Part shown: one piece after another, positions 31,989-40,824 of the stretch
Position numbering within the stretch: position 1 is the stretch's first letter
How the letters are laid out: each line of letters starts with the position of its first letter
Assembly: GCF_004912145.1 (NCBI RefSeq)
Contig: NZ_STGT01000005.1
Location: 1 to 64,000 of the forward strand
Source of the DNA: Peteryoungia rhizophila
GTDB taxonomy: Bacteria > Pseudomonadota > Alphaproteobacteria > Rhizobiales > Rhizobiaceae
Length of the DNA stretch: 64,000 bases
Direction: 5' to 3'
Program-made: the position numbers and the translations under genes
The notes under the pieces: generated by a model
The model's input: only the letters and a program-made list of their open reading frames with translations
Told to the model about the DNA's origin: nothing
The model's database searches: none

Positions 31989-33623
31989 TCAGCTCGCCTT
32001 GGCGATTTCCTGGTCCCTGAGCAGCCTGCGGATCACCTTGCCGCTGGTGGTCAGCGGAAGCTCCGCCACGAACTCGATCTCGCGCGGATATTCATGCATC
32101 GACAGGCGGTTCTTCACCCAGTCGCGGATCTCGGCTGCGAGCGCCGGATTGCCGGCGAAACCGTCCTGCAGCACGACGAAGGCCTTGACGATTTCCGTCC
32201 TCAGCGCATCCGGCTTTCCGATGACGGCCGCCAGCCGCACGGCCGGATGGCCGATCAGGCAGTCCTCGATCTCGGCCGGGCCGATGCGATAGCCGGAAGA
32301 GGTGATCACATCGTCGTCACGGCCGAAGAACTGCACATAGCCCTCTTCATCTTGCCGACCGAGATCACCCGTCTTCATCCAGTCGCCGACGAACTTGTCC
32401 GCCGTCGCCTTGGCGTTATTCCAGTAGCCGAGGAACATCACCGGATCCGGTCGCTTGATCGCCACCTGCCCCGTCTCGCCAACAGGCATTTCCCGACCGT
32501 CAGCGTCGATGATCGCGACCTCGTGCCCCGGCACGGCCTTGCCGATGAAGCCACCCTTGCTGACGCCGAGATGGGCGGCCGAAGACAGCACGAAATTGCA
32601 CTCCGTCTGGCCATAAAACTCGTTCGGCACGATGCCGAGCGCCGATTTCACCCATTCATAGGTCTCGCGCCCCAGCGATTCCCCCGCAGAGCCGATACTG
32701 CGCAACACGAGGTCGTAAGCCTCGCGTGGCTTCTCGACGGCCTTCAGCAGCCGGAGCGCCGTCGGCGGGATGAAGGCATTGCGCACCTTCATCTCGGCCA
32801 TGATCCGGAAAGCCATATGCGGATCGAATTTCTGCGCCGGCGAGGAAACGACCGGCACCCCGAGCATCAGCGCTGGCAGAAGCGCGTTCAGCAGCCCGCC
32901 CGCCCAGGCCCAGTCCGAGGGCGTCCAGACCTTGTCGCCGGCCTGCGGCAGGTAATCATGCGCCAGCTGGAAACCGGGAATGTGACCCGCCAGGACCCGG
33001 TGGCCGTGCAGCGCACCCTTGGGCGGCCCCGTGGTTCCAGACGTATAGATCATCAGTGCCGGCGTATCGGGGCCGCTTTCCGCGATCTCGAAAACATCAG
33101 GCCTGCCCTCGATCATCGCATGGAAGCCGATGACATCAGGCCCGGCACCTTCGATCGAAATCACCTTTTGCAACGATGGCAGGCGGGCCCGCAGCGTCTT
33201 CAGTCGCGCAAGGCCAAAGCCATTGGTCACGATGGCCTTGGCGCCTGCATCCCGAAGCCGGTATTCCAGCGCTTCTTCGCCGAAAAGCAGCGCCAGCGGC
33301 AGCGCGATCGCACCCATCTTGTAGATCGCCACATGCGCGATCACGGTCTCGAAACACTGCGGCAGGAGCAGCGCCACCCGATCCCCGGCCACGACGCCGA
33401 GGTCGGTCAACCCATGCGCGAGCGCCGAGGATTGCGCCGCAAGCGCGCCATAAGTCATCGATTGATGGTCGCCGTCGGGCGAGAAATGCTGAAGGCAGAT
33501 GCGCTCGGGCGCCTTGGCGGCCCAGTCGTCGGACACCACCCGTCCGATGTTGAAATCAGCGGGAATATCCCAATGGAAATCGCGGCGAAGTGCCTCGAAA
33601 GTGTCGCGCGGCTCAAGCAGCAT
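31989..33623 (-). CDS. AMP-dependent acyl-CoA synthetase
   Basis: 544 residues. ANL-superfamily adenylating enzyme: P-loop MIYTSGTTGPPKGALHG, FYGQTECN (A5), the hinge MKTGDLGRQDEEGYVQFFGRDDD and the catalytic Lys in TTSGKVIRRLLR near the C terminus. The overall sequence resembles the acetyl/medium-chain acyl-CoA synthetase (Acs/ACSM) side; chain length cannot be fixed from sequence. It feeds acyl-CoA to beta-oxidation. Single gene between a GNAT gene and a hypothetical gene. Confidence 0.88.
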   Translation of the reverse strand: MLLEPRDTFEALRRDFHWDIPADFNIGRVVSDDWAAKAPERICLQHFSPDGDHQSMTYGALAAQSSALAHGLTDLGVVAGDRVALLLPQCFETVIAHVAIYKMGAIALPLALLFGEEALEYRLRDAGAKAIVTNGFGLARLKTLRARLPSLQKVISIEGAGPDVIGFHAMIEGRPDVFEIAESGPDTPALMIYTSGTTGPPKGALHGHRVLAGHIPGFQLAHDYLPQAGDKVWTPSDWAWAGGLLNALLPALMLGVPVVSSPAQKFDPHMAFRIMAEMKVRNAFIPPTALRLLKAVEKPREAYDLVLRSIGSAGESLGRETYEWVKSALGIVPNEFYGQTECNFVLSSAAHLGVSKGGFIGKAVPGHEVAIIDADGREMPVGETGQVAIKRPDPVMFLGYWNNAKATADKFVGDWMKTGDLGRQDEEGYVQFFGRDDDVITSSGYRIGPAEIEDCLIGHPAVRLAAVIGKPDALRTEIVKAFVVLQDGFAGNPALAAEIRDWVKNRLSMHEYPREIEFVAELPLTTSGKVIRRLLRDQEIAKAS

Positions 33624-33816
33624 GGCTGAGGCTCCGGATCGTCATGCTGTATCTGCTAACATTCATCTCGCAGATGCACAATAACCGGCTGGATATAGCG
33701 TAAATCACGCGCAAACGCGCCACCGCGCATCGGGTGACAGCCCGCCGAAATGTCGCAGTCGTTCGAAAGGGAGTTTGTCCTGAAACCTCGGGCGGGTTTC
33801 ACGCCGCCCCTGCGTG

Positions 33817-34308
33817 TCAGGCCTTGTTCTGGGCCGCTTCCGCGCGCATCAGCGAGACCAGCGCCTTCAACTCGCCGGCGCGCACCATCTGGGCTGGCGT
33901 GCGACCGCCGAAAGCTTCCAGATGCTGGCTGCGATACCACTTTTCGGCGGTTTCCTTCGAGCCGAGCCGCTTCATCGCAAGCGTGAGAACCAGCGTCTTG
34001 GCATCCGCCGGCGAAACCGTCCCCGCCTCGATCGCGGCATCGACACGCGCGATCTGCGCCTGAACCGACTGCTGCTTCAGCTTCTGCCGCATCGCCGCCA
34101 CCTGCGGCGCGACCGGCGCCACGACATTCACCTTCGCCTTGCCATCCACGGCAGCGGCCGGGCTGGCAACGACAGGTGTCGCAGCCTTTGTCTTGCGCTT
34201 GCCCGTGGCGGCAACGGGCTGGGCCGGAGCCTTTGGCAACAACGCGGCATCCACGACAACCTGCTTGACGGGCTGGGGAATGCGGATCTTGTTGCCGGAA
34301 TTGCTCAT
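33817..34308 (-). CDS. hypothetical protein with antitoxin Xre/MbcA/ParS-like C-terminal segment
   Basis: 163 residues. The first 65 are Pro/Ala/Lys-rich and probably disordered. A helical part follows (PQVAAMRQKLKQQSVQAQIARVD). The last 45 residues (TAEKWYRSQHLEAFGGRTP then AQMVRAGELKALVSLM) look like the DUF2384 toxin-binding domain with its GGxTP turn. No DNA-binding HTH is obvious and no RES-domain toxin gene is adjacent, so a toxin-antitoxin role is not supported. It lies 24 bases downstream of tRNA-Leu on the same strand. Confidence 0.65.
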   Translation of the reverse strand: MSNSGNKIRIPQPVKQVVVDAALLPKAPAQPVAATGKRKTKAATPVVASPAAAVDGKAKVNVVAPVAPQVAAMRQKLKQQSVQAQIARVDAAIEAGTVSPADAKTLVLTLAMKRLGSKETAEKWYRSQHLEAFGGRTPAQMVRAGELKALVSLMRAEAAQNKA

Positions 34309-34331
34309 CGCTTCTGCCTTCTACGGGATTG

Positions 34332-34416
34332 TGGTGCCCCATGCCGGAATCGAACCAGCACTCCTTTCGGAACTCGATTTTGAGTCGAGCGCGTCTACCA
34401 GTTCCGCCAATGGGGC
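34332..34416 (-). tRNA. tRNA-Leu (anticodon CAA, decodes UUG)
   Basis: An 85-base cloverleaf including an encoded 3' CCA. The acceptor arms GCCCCAT and ATGGGGC pair; the D arm is GGCGGAACTGGTAGACGC; the anticodon stem CTCGA/TCGAG encloses the loop CTCAAAA; a long class II variable arm and the T loop GGTTCGATTCC follow. The long variable arm and anticodon identify leucine. Confidence 0.96.
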
Positions 34417-34591
34417 ACATGAGCGTAGGTTTGACTGCGCCGGACTATACGAGGCGGGGTGGGGCGGTCAACGCCTTTTTCGTGCTTCAGTTCACGCAAA
34501 TGTTGGCGCCTCTCGCCTCGCGGTGCGATGGCACCATTTACACAGGGCTACGCGCGCCATAGAACGCGACCACCTTACCACGGAACATCCC

Positions 34592-35173
34592 ATGCTGCGT
34601 CGCATCTACGACTGGACGATGTCTCTTGCCGGTACCCGGCACGCAGACAGGGCACTCGCCGGCGTCTCCTTCATCGAAAGCTCGTTCTTCCCCATCCCGC
34701 CTGATGTGCTGCTCATTCCCATGGTGCTCGCACGTCGCGGTGAATGGTTCAGGCTCGCGCTCCTTTGCACGATTGCCTCAGTTCTGGGGGCTTTTCTCGG
34801 CTATGCCATCGGCATGTTTCTGTTCGAAGCGATCGGCCGGCCGATCCTTGCCTTTTACGGCAAGGAGGATTCGTTCGAGCAGGTCGCCGCCTGGTACAAC
34901 ACCTGGGGCGGCTGGGGCGTGCTCTTCGCTGCCATCACGCCCTTCCCCTACAAGGTCCTGACGATCTTTTCCGGAGCGACCGGGCTCAACTTTCTCGTCT
35001 TCACCATTGTCAGCATCATCGGAAGGGCCGCCCGCTTCTTTCTGGTTGCCTTCCTCCTGAAGCTCTACGGTGAGCCGATCCGGATCTTCATCGAGAAATA
35101 TCTCGGCCTTCTTTTCACCCTCTTCATGTTGCTGCTGATCGGCGGCTTCTACCTCGTCAAATTTGCTTTCTGA
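34592..35173 (+). CDS. YqaA/DedA family membrane protein
   Basis: 193 residues with four to five hydrophobic segments. SFIESSFFPIPPDVLLIPMV, the GYAIGMFLFEAIGRP segment and ITPFPYKVLTIFSGATGL are the DedA/VTT (SNARE-associated) signature with membrane-embedded charged and proline residues. Family members act as lipid scramblases or transporters (undecaprenyl phosphate, phosphatidylethanolamine); the specific substrate is unknown. The start at 34592 is the first ATG clear of the tRNA gene. dsbB starts nine bases after its stop. Confidence 0.85.
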   Translation: MLRRIYDWTMSLAGTRHADRALAGVSFIESSFFPIPPDVLLIPMVLARRGEWFRLALLCTIASVLGAFLGYAIGMFLFEAIGRPILAFYGKEDSFEQVAAWYNTWGGWGVLFAAITPFPYKVLTIFSGATGLNFLVFTIVSIIGRAARFFLVAFLLKLYGEPIRIFIEKYLGLLFTLFMLLLIGGFYLVKFAF

Positions 35174-35181
35174 GAGTGCTG

Positions 35182-35700
35182 ATGATGACCTCCATTCTAG
35201 CTCCATTGAAGTCCGACGCCGCGCTCGCCGCCCTTCTCACCTTCGGCATGGCTCTGGTCGTCGGCTCGGCCCTCGGCTTCGAGCATATCGGCGGTTACGT
35301 CCCTTGCGCGCTTTGCCTGATGCAGCGCAATCCCTATTACATCGGCATCGGCGTCGGCTTTCTGGCGGTTCTGTCGGCCGTCTTCCGCCTGCCGCCAGTC
35401 GTCACGAAGGCCCTGCTGATTGCGATCGCGCTTCTGATGATCACCGGCATGGGCCTGGGGATCTATCATTCCGGCGTCGAGTGGGGCTTTTGGGCTGGAC
35501 CGGACAGCTGCACGATCGGCGCGACCGGCGGTGATACACCGGTCAACGTGCTGGAAGCGCTGAACGCGACCAAGGCGCCGTCCTGCACGGACGCGACCTT
35601 GCGTGTGCTGGGCCTGTCCTTCGCCGGTTGGAACGTGCTGACGAGTGCAGCACTGGCCGCCATCTCGCTCTGGGGCGCGCTGCGCAAGCCCACCGTCTGA
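35182..35700 (+). CDS. dsbB: disulfide bond formation protein B
   Basis: Inner-membrane quinone oxidoreductase that reoxidises DsbA. About 172 residues, four transmembrane helices. The first Cys pair is in VPCALCLMQRNPYY; the second periplasmic pair is Cys in DSCTIG and APSCTD. The start is uncertain: a GTG at 35176 and ATGs at 35182 and 35185 are all in frame. It probably forms an operon with the YqaA gene. DsbA is not in the window. Confidence 0.9.
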   Translation: MMTSILAPLKSDAALAALLTFGMALVVGSALGFEHIGGYVPCALCLMQRNPYYIGIGVGFLAVLSAVFRLPPVVTKALLIAIALLMITGMGLGIYHSGVEWGFWAGPDSCTIGATGGDTPVNVLEALNATKAPSCTDATLRVLGLSFAGWNVLTSAALAAISLWGALRKPTV

Positions 35701-35751
35701 GGATCAGCGGCTGCCCGGTAAGGTACCCAGAACCGGGCTGAAGCTGCGGCC

Positions 35752-36309
35752 TCAAGGCTGCAGTTCGGTATCCCAGTAGAGATAGTCCACCCAGCTTTCA
35801 TGCAGGTAGTTCGGCGGGAAGAGCCGGCCATTGTTGTGCAGGTCCTGCACCGTCGGCCGATAGGGTCTTTGATGCGGCACCATGCCGGCCTGCTTGGGCA
35901 GCTTCGATCCCTTGCGCAGGTTGCAGGGCGAACAGGCGGCGACCACGTTCTCCCAGGTCGTCTCCCCGCCATGGGCGCGCGGGATGACGTGATCGAAGGT
36001 CAGATCGTCGGGCGAACCGCAATATTGGCATTCGAACTTGTCGCGCAGGAAGACATTGAAGCGAGTGAAGGCCGGGTTCCGGGTCGGCTGAACATAGGTC
36101 TTGAGGCTGACCACGCTCGGCAGTCGCATCGAGAAACTCGGCGAGCAGACGGAGTGTTCGTACTCGGCGATGATGTTCACACGGTCGAGGAAGACCGCCT
36201 TGATCGCGTCCTGCCAGGACCAGAGCGACAAGGGATAATAACTCAGTGGCCGGTAGTCGGCATTCAGAACGAGCGCCGGCAGGGCCTGAGGGGAAACTGC
36301 AATCGTCAA
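35752..36309 (-). CDS. HNH endonuclease family protein
   Basis: 185 residues. The HNH motif is complete: CQYCGSPDDLTFDHVIPRA, then ENVVAACSPCNLRKG, with two CxxC zinc pairs. This compact type is widespread on bacterial chromosomes as a stand-alone gene and no restriction methylase or phage gene is near, so the biological target is unknown. The start is TTG (MTIAVSPQALPALVLNADY), preceded by AGGAG at seven bases. Confidence 0.88.
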   Translation of the reverse strand: MTIAVSPQALPALVLNADYRPLSYYPLSLWSWQDAIKAVFLDRVNIIAEYEHSVCSPSFSMRLPSVVSLKTYVQPTRNPAFTRFNVFLRDKFECQYCGSPDDLTFDHVIPRAHGGETTWENVVAACSPCNLRKGSKLPKQAGMVPHQRPYRPTVQDLHNNGRLFPPNYLHESWVDYLYWDTELQP

Positions 36310-36417
36310 GGCTAACTCCTGATCGATTCGGCATCTGCCTTTCTATATTAGGTCCGTTGTTACAGCATTGTGAAGCCTGAATCTTTGAGCCGTGTTGCGA
36401 CGTCTCGGCGCGCCCTT

Positions 36418-37062
36418 TTAGCGCGGCAGTGCGACCCGTCCGGTTATGCGCGCATAATGGGCCCAGAACAGCCGCGCCGCGACCGAGCGCACGGGTGTCC
36501 AGGCCTCCGCGATTTCGGCAACCTGATCCGGCAAGGGCCGTTCACCGGCAAAGAAAACGTCGCCGACGGAGATGCGCAGCGCAACGTCACCCACCGGGAA
36601 GATGTCCGGATGCCCGCCGCAGAACATCAGGTAGACCTCGGCCGTCCAGGGGCCGACGCCCTTCAGACCCGTCAGCGCCGCGATCGCGGCATCGGCCGGC
36701 ATGTCCGCCAGTTCGTCGAGCCGGAAGGGTCCACCGAGATCGGCCTTGGCCGCCGCTTCGAGAGCCTGCGCCTTGCCGCGCGAGAGCCCGAAGGTGCCGA
36801 TCAGTTCCGGGCCGAGCGCCAGATAATCCTCCGCCAGCGGCCTGTTTCCCAAGACCGCCGTCATCCGCCGCCAGATCGCATCGGCGCTGGCCCGCGACAC
36901 CATCTGCGAGACGATGATGGAGGCGAGCCCCGCAAAGCCGGGGGCAGAGAGCCGTAGCGGCAGCGGATGGCATACTTCAGCGATCGGACGGAGCCTGGGA
37001 TCGCGTGTCAGCAAAAGGGAAAGCCCCGCAGCGAGATCGGCCTCGCATCGGATCGTCGTCAA
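36418..37062 (-). CDS. alkA: DNA-3-methyladenine glycosylase II (AlkA-like)
   Basis: Base-excision repair enzyme that removes alkylated purines. 214 residues, shorter than E. coli AlkA because the N-terminal TBP-like domain is absent. The helix-hairpin-helix LKGVGPWTAEVYLMFCGG is followed by the catalytic Asp in IFPVGDVAL. The start is TTG; no better ATG lies upstream. It is divergent from gluQ with 44 bases between the two starts. Confidence 0.9.
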   Translation of the reverse strand: MTTIRCEADLAAGLSLLLTRDPRLRPIAEVCHPLPLRLSAPGFAGLASIIVSQMVSRASADAIWRRMTAVLGNRPLAEDYLALGPELIGTFGLSRGKAQALEAAAKADLGGPFRLDELADMPADAAIAALTGLKGVGPWTAEVYLMFCGGHPDIFPVGDVALRISVGDVFFAGERPLPDQVAEIAEAWTPVRSVAARLFWAHYARITGRVALPR

Positions 37063-37106
37063 ATCCGTCCCCTTTTCCTCATTCCACTCTCATGCGAAGG
37101 AAAAGC

Positions 37107-38003
37107 ATGACCGAACGTTTTCGTCAAACCGAGGGCCAAGATGCCCCCGTCTTTCGTTTCGCGCCGAGCCCAAACGGCCGACTGCATCTCGGCCATGCGC
37201 TCTCGGCCCTCTTGAACGCCGATATGGCCGAAAAAACGGGCGGTCGCCTTCTGCTGCGCATCGAGGACATCGACCTCACCCGCTGCACGCCCGAACTCGA
37301 ACTGGCCATCTTCGACGATCTCAGCTGGCTCGGAATGCCCTTTGAAAGCCCCGTCCGCCGACAGTCGGAGCATTTTCCGCTTTACCGGGAAGCGCTTGAC
37401 CGGTTGCAGGCCATGGGCCTGGTCTATCCCGCTTTTCTCACCCGTGGGGAGGTCAAGGCCCGCGTCTCGGCCTATGAACGCGAGGGCGGCATCTGGCCGC
37501 GCGATCCGGACGGCGCGCCGCTTTACCCGACCGAAGAGCGGTCGCTCACCGAGGCCGAACGGGCCGAAAAACTGGCGAAGGCCGAGCGCCATGCCTTCCG
37601 GCTCGACATCGACAAGGCGCAAGGCCTCATTGGCGAAAGGCTCACATGGCAGGAAACCGGCGACGGGCCGACAGGAGAGATCGAGGCTGATCCCGCCGCC
37701 TGGGGCGATGTCGTGCTCTGGCGCTCCGATTCGCCTTCGAGTTACCACCTGGCCGCCACCGTGGACGATGCGGCGCAAGGCGTAACCCACGTCGTGCGGG
37801 GCCTTGATCTCTTTCACGCCACCTCGGTGCACCGCCTCTTGCAGGCCCTGCTCGGCCTGCCGGCACCGGTCTATCACCATCATCGCCTGATCCTGGGGCC
37901 TGACGGTCGCAAGCTTTCGAAGAGCCTCGGCGACACGGCGCTTTCAGCACTCAGGGCCGAGGGAAAAACGCCCTCAGATATCCGCGCCATGGTCGGGGTT
38001 TGA
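37107..38003 (+). CDS. gluQ: tRNA glutamyl-Q(34) synthetase GluQRS
   Basis: Truncated glutamyl-tRNA synthetase homologue that attaches glutamate to queuosine 34 of tRNA-Asp. 298 residues, with the class I HLGHALSAL (HIGH-like) and GRKLSKSLGD (KMSKS-like) motifs and no anticodon-binding domain, which separates it from GltX. The ATG at 37107 is preceded by GAAGGA; an ATG at 37092 is possible. Its last 30 bases overlap the convergent BrkB gene. Confidence 0.93.
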   Translation: MTERFRQTEGQDAPVFRFAPSPNGRLHLGHALSALLNADMAEKTGGRLLLRIEDIDLTRCTPELELAIFDDLSWLGMPFESPVRRQSEHFPLYREALDRLQAMGLVYPAFLTRGEVKARVSAYEREGGIWPRDPDGAPLYPTEERSLTEAERAEKLAKAERHAFRLDIDKAQGLIGERLTWQETGDGPTGEIEADPAAWGDVVLWRSDSPSSYHLAATVDDAAQGVTHVVRGLDLFHATSVHRLLQALLGLPAPVYHHHRLILGPDGRKLSKSLGDTALSALRAEGKTPSDIRAMVGV

Positions 38004-38867
38004 GATCCCGCCCGGCGGCCCGCCCTTGACCGGCACCACGCGGAATTTCATCAGCGCCGCATTGAACTCCGCCCCGATGATGAAGATCGCGCCGACCATG
38101 TAGAGGAAGACCAGCACGATCATGATCGAGGCGAGACCGGCATAGGTCGCCGCATAATTGGCGAAGGAGGCGAGGTAGTAGGCAAAAAGCAGCGCCCCGA
38201 CCAGCCAGAGCGCCAGCGTCAGCAGCACACCCGGGAGTACGTCGATCAGCCGCCTGCGCCCGTCCGGCAGGCCGAGATGAAACACCACCAGCGTGACGAT
38301 CAGGAAGGCGACCGTGCCGTAGACCCGCCAGTTGGCGACGGTGGCGAGGAAGTCCTTGAGGAAGGGAAAGAGCCGTTCGGCAAAGGCGAGGGCCACCGGC
38401 ACCGCGACCAGAAGCGCGCTGATCGCCGCCAGCACCACGACTGCGGCCAGGACGAAACCGAGGCTCATCAGGCGGGTGATGTACCAGGGCCGCGTTTCGG
38501 CGACCCGATAGGCGCGGTTGAGCGAAACCCTGAGCGCCTCGACCCCGTTCGAGGCGAAATAGGCGGCCGCCAGCACAGAGATCGTCAGCAGTCCGCCGCG
38601 TGGGATCGTCAGCACCTCGATCACCTGGTCCGACAGGGGTTTGGCGATCGTTTCCGGCCAGGTATCGAAGATCAGATGCACCGCCGTATCGGCGAACTGG
38701 TCGGCGCCGAGGAAGCTTGCAAGCGCCGTGCCGAAGATCAGGAAGGGGAAGAGCGCGAGGATCGCCGACAGCGCCACATGGCTCGCCATGGCCCAGCCGT
38801 CGTCCTCCGTGAAGTGCCAGAACGCATCGAAACCGACCTTGTAAAGCATACGCAGGAAAGTCGGCAT
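37974..38867 (-). CDS. YihY/virulence factor BrkB family membrane protein
   Basis: 297 residues, six hydrophobic segments. The N terminus DGWAMASHVALSAILALFPF, the IPRGGLLTISVLAAAYFASN block and the closing VGAIFIIGAEFNAALMK are typical of BrkB/YihY. Despite an old RNase BN label, the family is a transporter-like membrane protein of unknown substrate. The start at 38867 follows CCGAGGAGAC. Overlaps the 3' end of gluQ tail to tail. Confidence 0.9.
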   Translation of the reverse strand: MPTFLRMLYKVGFDAFWHFTEDDGWAMASHVALSAILALFPFLIFGTALASFLGADQFADTAVHLIFDTWPETIAKPLSDQVIEVLTIPRGGLLTISVLAAAYFASNGVEALRVSLNRAYRVAETRPWYITRLMSLGFVLAAVVVLAAISALLVAVPVALAFAERLFPFLKDFLATVANWRVYGTVAFLIVTLVVFHLGLPDGRRRLIDVLPGVLLTLALWLVGALLFAYYLASFANYAATYAGLASIMIVLVFLYMVGAIFIIGAEFNAALMKFRVVPVKGGPPGGISNPDHGADI

Positions 38868-38958
38868 CAAGTCTCCTCGGGATACAGGCACGATTGCAGG
38901 CTGTGGCCGAATATGGGAAACCGATCGCCGTTTGTACAGGAAAGTCGAGGATTTGTCC

Positions 38959-39783
38959 GTGAAGAGCATCATCGTCACCGGTTGTTCGTCCGGCATCGGC
39001 GCCTATTGTGCAGAGGCCCTGAAGGCTGACGGATGGCGTGTCTTCGCGACCGTACGCAAGCCGGAGGATCTGGCGCACCTAGAAGCCAAAGGCATCGAGG
39101 CATTGCTGATGGATTACACCGACACAGCCAGCATCGAAGCCCTCGTGGCAACTGTCTTCGAGCGCACCGGCGGACGGCTCGATGCCCTCTTCAACAACGG
39201 CGCCTATGGCCAGCCGGGCGCGGTGGAAGACCTGCCGACGGACGCTTTGCGCGCCCAGTTCGAAACCAATCTTTTCGGCTGGCATGACCTCACCCGCCGG
39301 GTGATCCCGGCGATGCGGGCGCAAGGTGAAGGCCGCATCGTGCAATGCTCCTCGATCCTCGGCATCATCCCCTATCGCTGGCGCGGCGCCTACACGGCAT
39401 CGAAGTTTGCGCTCGAGGGTCTATCGCTGACGATGCGCATGGAGCTGGAAGGCTCCGGCGTGAAGGTGAGCCTGATCGAGCCCGGCCCGATCGAAAGCCG
39501 CTTCACCGCCAATGCGCTTCACCATATCCGCGAGGCGATCGACCTCGAAAACTCTGTTCATGCCGAAGACTATCGCCGACAGCTGGCGCGACTCGATGGC
39601 ACAGGCCCCGTGAACCGCCACAAACTCGGGCCGGATGCGGTCTACAAAGTCCTCACCCACGCCTTGACCGCCCGCCGTGCCCGCCCACATTATCTCGTGA
39701 CCAAGCCGGCGAAACAGGGGGCCCTGCTCAAGCGCTGGCTGCCGGCCGACCTCTTCTATCGATTGATGCGCTCGCTGGACTGA
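38959..39783 (+). CDS. SDR family oxidoreductase
   Basis: 274 residues. Classical short-chain dehydrogenase: TGCSSGIG nucleotide loop at the N terminus, NNGAYG, catalytic Ser in CSSILG, YTASK active site and PGPIESRF. It resembles the 17-beta-HSD/retinol-dehydrogenase-like group; substrate unknown. The start is GTG at 38959 with GAGG about nine bases upstream, which places the glycine loop at residue 8. Probable first gene of an SDR-HIG1-adenosyltransferase row. Confidence 0.87.
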   Translation: MKSIIVTGCSSGIGAYCAEALKADGWRVFATVRKPEDLAHLEAKGIEALLMDYTDTASIEALVATVFERTGGRLDALFNNGAYGQPGAVEDLPTDALRAQFETNLFGWHDLTRRVIPAMRAQGEGRIVQCSSILGIIPYRWRGAYTASKFALEGLSLTMRMELEGSGVKVSLIEPGPIESRFTANALHHIREAIDLENSVHAEDYRRQLARLDGTGPVNRHKLGPDAVYKVLTHALTARRARPHYLVTKPAKQGALLKRWLPADLFYRLMRSLD

Positions 39784-39813
39784 CCGGCGACGAACAAAGG
39801 CTCTTCCATCGCA

Positions 39814-40011
39814 ATGTCCACATTCACCTATGTCCTCGCCATCATCGTCATGGGGCTCGTTGCCCTTGTCCTCGTGAGAGGCCTCTTCAACATGCTGAAG
39901 GGCGGCGACGGCAATACGTCGAACAAGCTGATGCAGGCGCGCATCGTGTTGCAGGCGATCGCGATTGCGCTGATCATGCTGACGCTCTGGCTGACCGGCG
40001 GGGGCCGCTGA
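39814..40011 (+). CDS. HIG1-domain twin-transmembrane protein
   Basis: 65 residues with two hydrophobic helices separated by a polar loop (LKGGDGNTSNKLMQARIV). The second-half pattern NKLMQARIVLQAIAIALIML is the HIG1 (hypoxia-induced) signature; alphaproteobacterial and mitochondrial members associate with cytochrome c oxidase. That role is by family only. It lies 30 bases after the SDR gene and four bases before the adenosyltransferase gene. Confidence 0.82.
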   Translation: MSTFTYVLAIIVMGLVALVLVRGLFNMLKGGDGNTSNKLMQARIVLQAIAIALIMLTLWLTGGGR

Positions 40012-40015
40012 AGCC

Positions 40016-40594
40016 ATGGTCAAGCTCAACAAGATCTATACCCGCACCGGCGATGACGGCACAACGGCACTCGTCACCGGCCCGCGCCGCCTGAAGCACG
40101 ATCTGCGCGTCGACGCCTATGGCACGATCGACGAAACCAATTCGGCGATCGGTATCGCCCGCCTGCATACGGCTGAGATGCTTGAACTCGACGCCATGCT
40201 GATGCGCATCCAGAACGACCTCTTCGACCTCGGCGCGGATCTGGCAGCCCCCGAAACCGGCGAAGTGCTCTCCTACGAGCCGCTCCGCGTCATCGAGGCG
40301 CAGGTCGATCGGATCGAGAAGGAGATCGACCTGCTGAATGCCGATCTCGATCCGCTCAAATCCTTCATCCTGCCCGGCGGCACGCCTGCCGCCGCCTATC
40401 TGCACCTCGCCCGCACCACCTCGCGCCGGGCTGAGCGCATCATGGTCGAACTGTCGCGTTTCGACGGCGAAGAGGTCGGGGAGCCGGCACTGAAATATGT
40501 GAACCGGCTGTCGGACTTTTTGTTCGTTGCGGCCCGGCATGCGAATGATGGCGGCAGGGCGGATATTCTGTGGGTGCCGGGGAAGAATAGGTAG
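40016..40594 (+). CDS. cob(I)alamin adenosyltransferase, PduO type
   Basis: 192 residues. Transfers adenosyl from ATP to cob(I)alamin or corrinoid to make coenzyme B12. The ATP-binding N terminus KIYTRTGDDGTTAL and the conserved VDAYGTIDETNSAIG and RTTSRRAERIMV blocks are complete. ATG is 4 bases after the HIG1 stop. Ends at the edge of a 1.7 kb repeat-filled gap. Confidence 0.93.
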   Translation: MVKLNKIYTRTGDDGTTALVTGPRRLKHDLRVDAYGTIDETNSAIGIARLHTAEMLELDAMLMRIQNDLFDLGADLAAPETGEVLSYEPLRVIEAQVDRIEKEIDLLNADLDPLKSFILPGGTPAAAYLHLARTTSRRAERIMVELSRFDGEEVGEPALKYVNRLSDFLFVAARHANDGGRADILWVPGKNR

Positions 40595-40604
40595 GCGGCG
40601 ACAT

Positions 40605-40800
40605 ATCTCCCCCCTTGCGGGGGAGAAAGCGAAATCGAGGAATTGGCCCGATCAGGGCCAAACCTCAGATTTCGAAAGAGGGGGGCTCGGTGAAGTTTCT
40701 TCCTAGGGAACTTTGCCCCTCTCTTGGAAAATCTGAAGTTTAGGCGGCTTGCGCTCGCCTAAGCCTTCGATTTTCCGTTCTCCCCCGCAAAGGGGGAGAT
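40605..40800. repeat. compound palindromic repeat, copy 1 (196 bp)
   Basis: The two ends are inverted copies: ATCTCCCCCCTTGCGGGGG at the left, and the reverse complement of the right end reads ATCTCCCCCTTTGCGGGGG. Similarity continues inward (AAATCGAGG; a second small hairpin GGCCCGATCAGGGCC or TTAGGCG..CGCCTAA; TCAGATTT; AGAG then a G run) to a centre with AAGTTTC..GGAACTT. Copy 2 is at 42000-42191. Each arm can also fold on itself. Confidence 0.8.
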
Positions 40801-40824
40801 GGGACCCAGCAGGCGCTTCGGCTC

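Noticed and set aside
33817..34416. Toxin-antitoxin module or integrated element at tRNA-Leu
   Set aside because: No toxin or integrase gene and no duplicated tRNA 3' end was seen; the tRNA is intact with its own CCA.
35752..36309. Restriction-modification or phage HNH nuclease system
   Set aside because: No methylase, terminase or other phage gene nearby; neighbours are dsbB and alkA.
37951..39078. 375-codon minus-strand frame overlapping the BrkB gene
   Set aside because: Out of frame with the BrkB gene, which has the membrane helices and ribosome site; the larger frame is Arg/Gly/Ala-rich noise.
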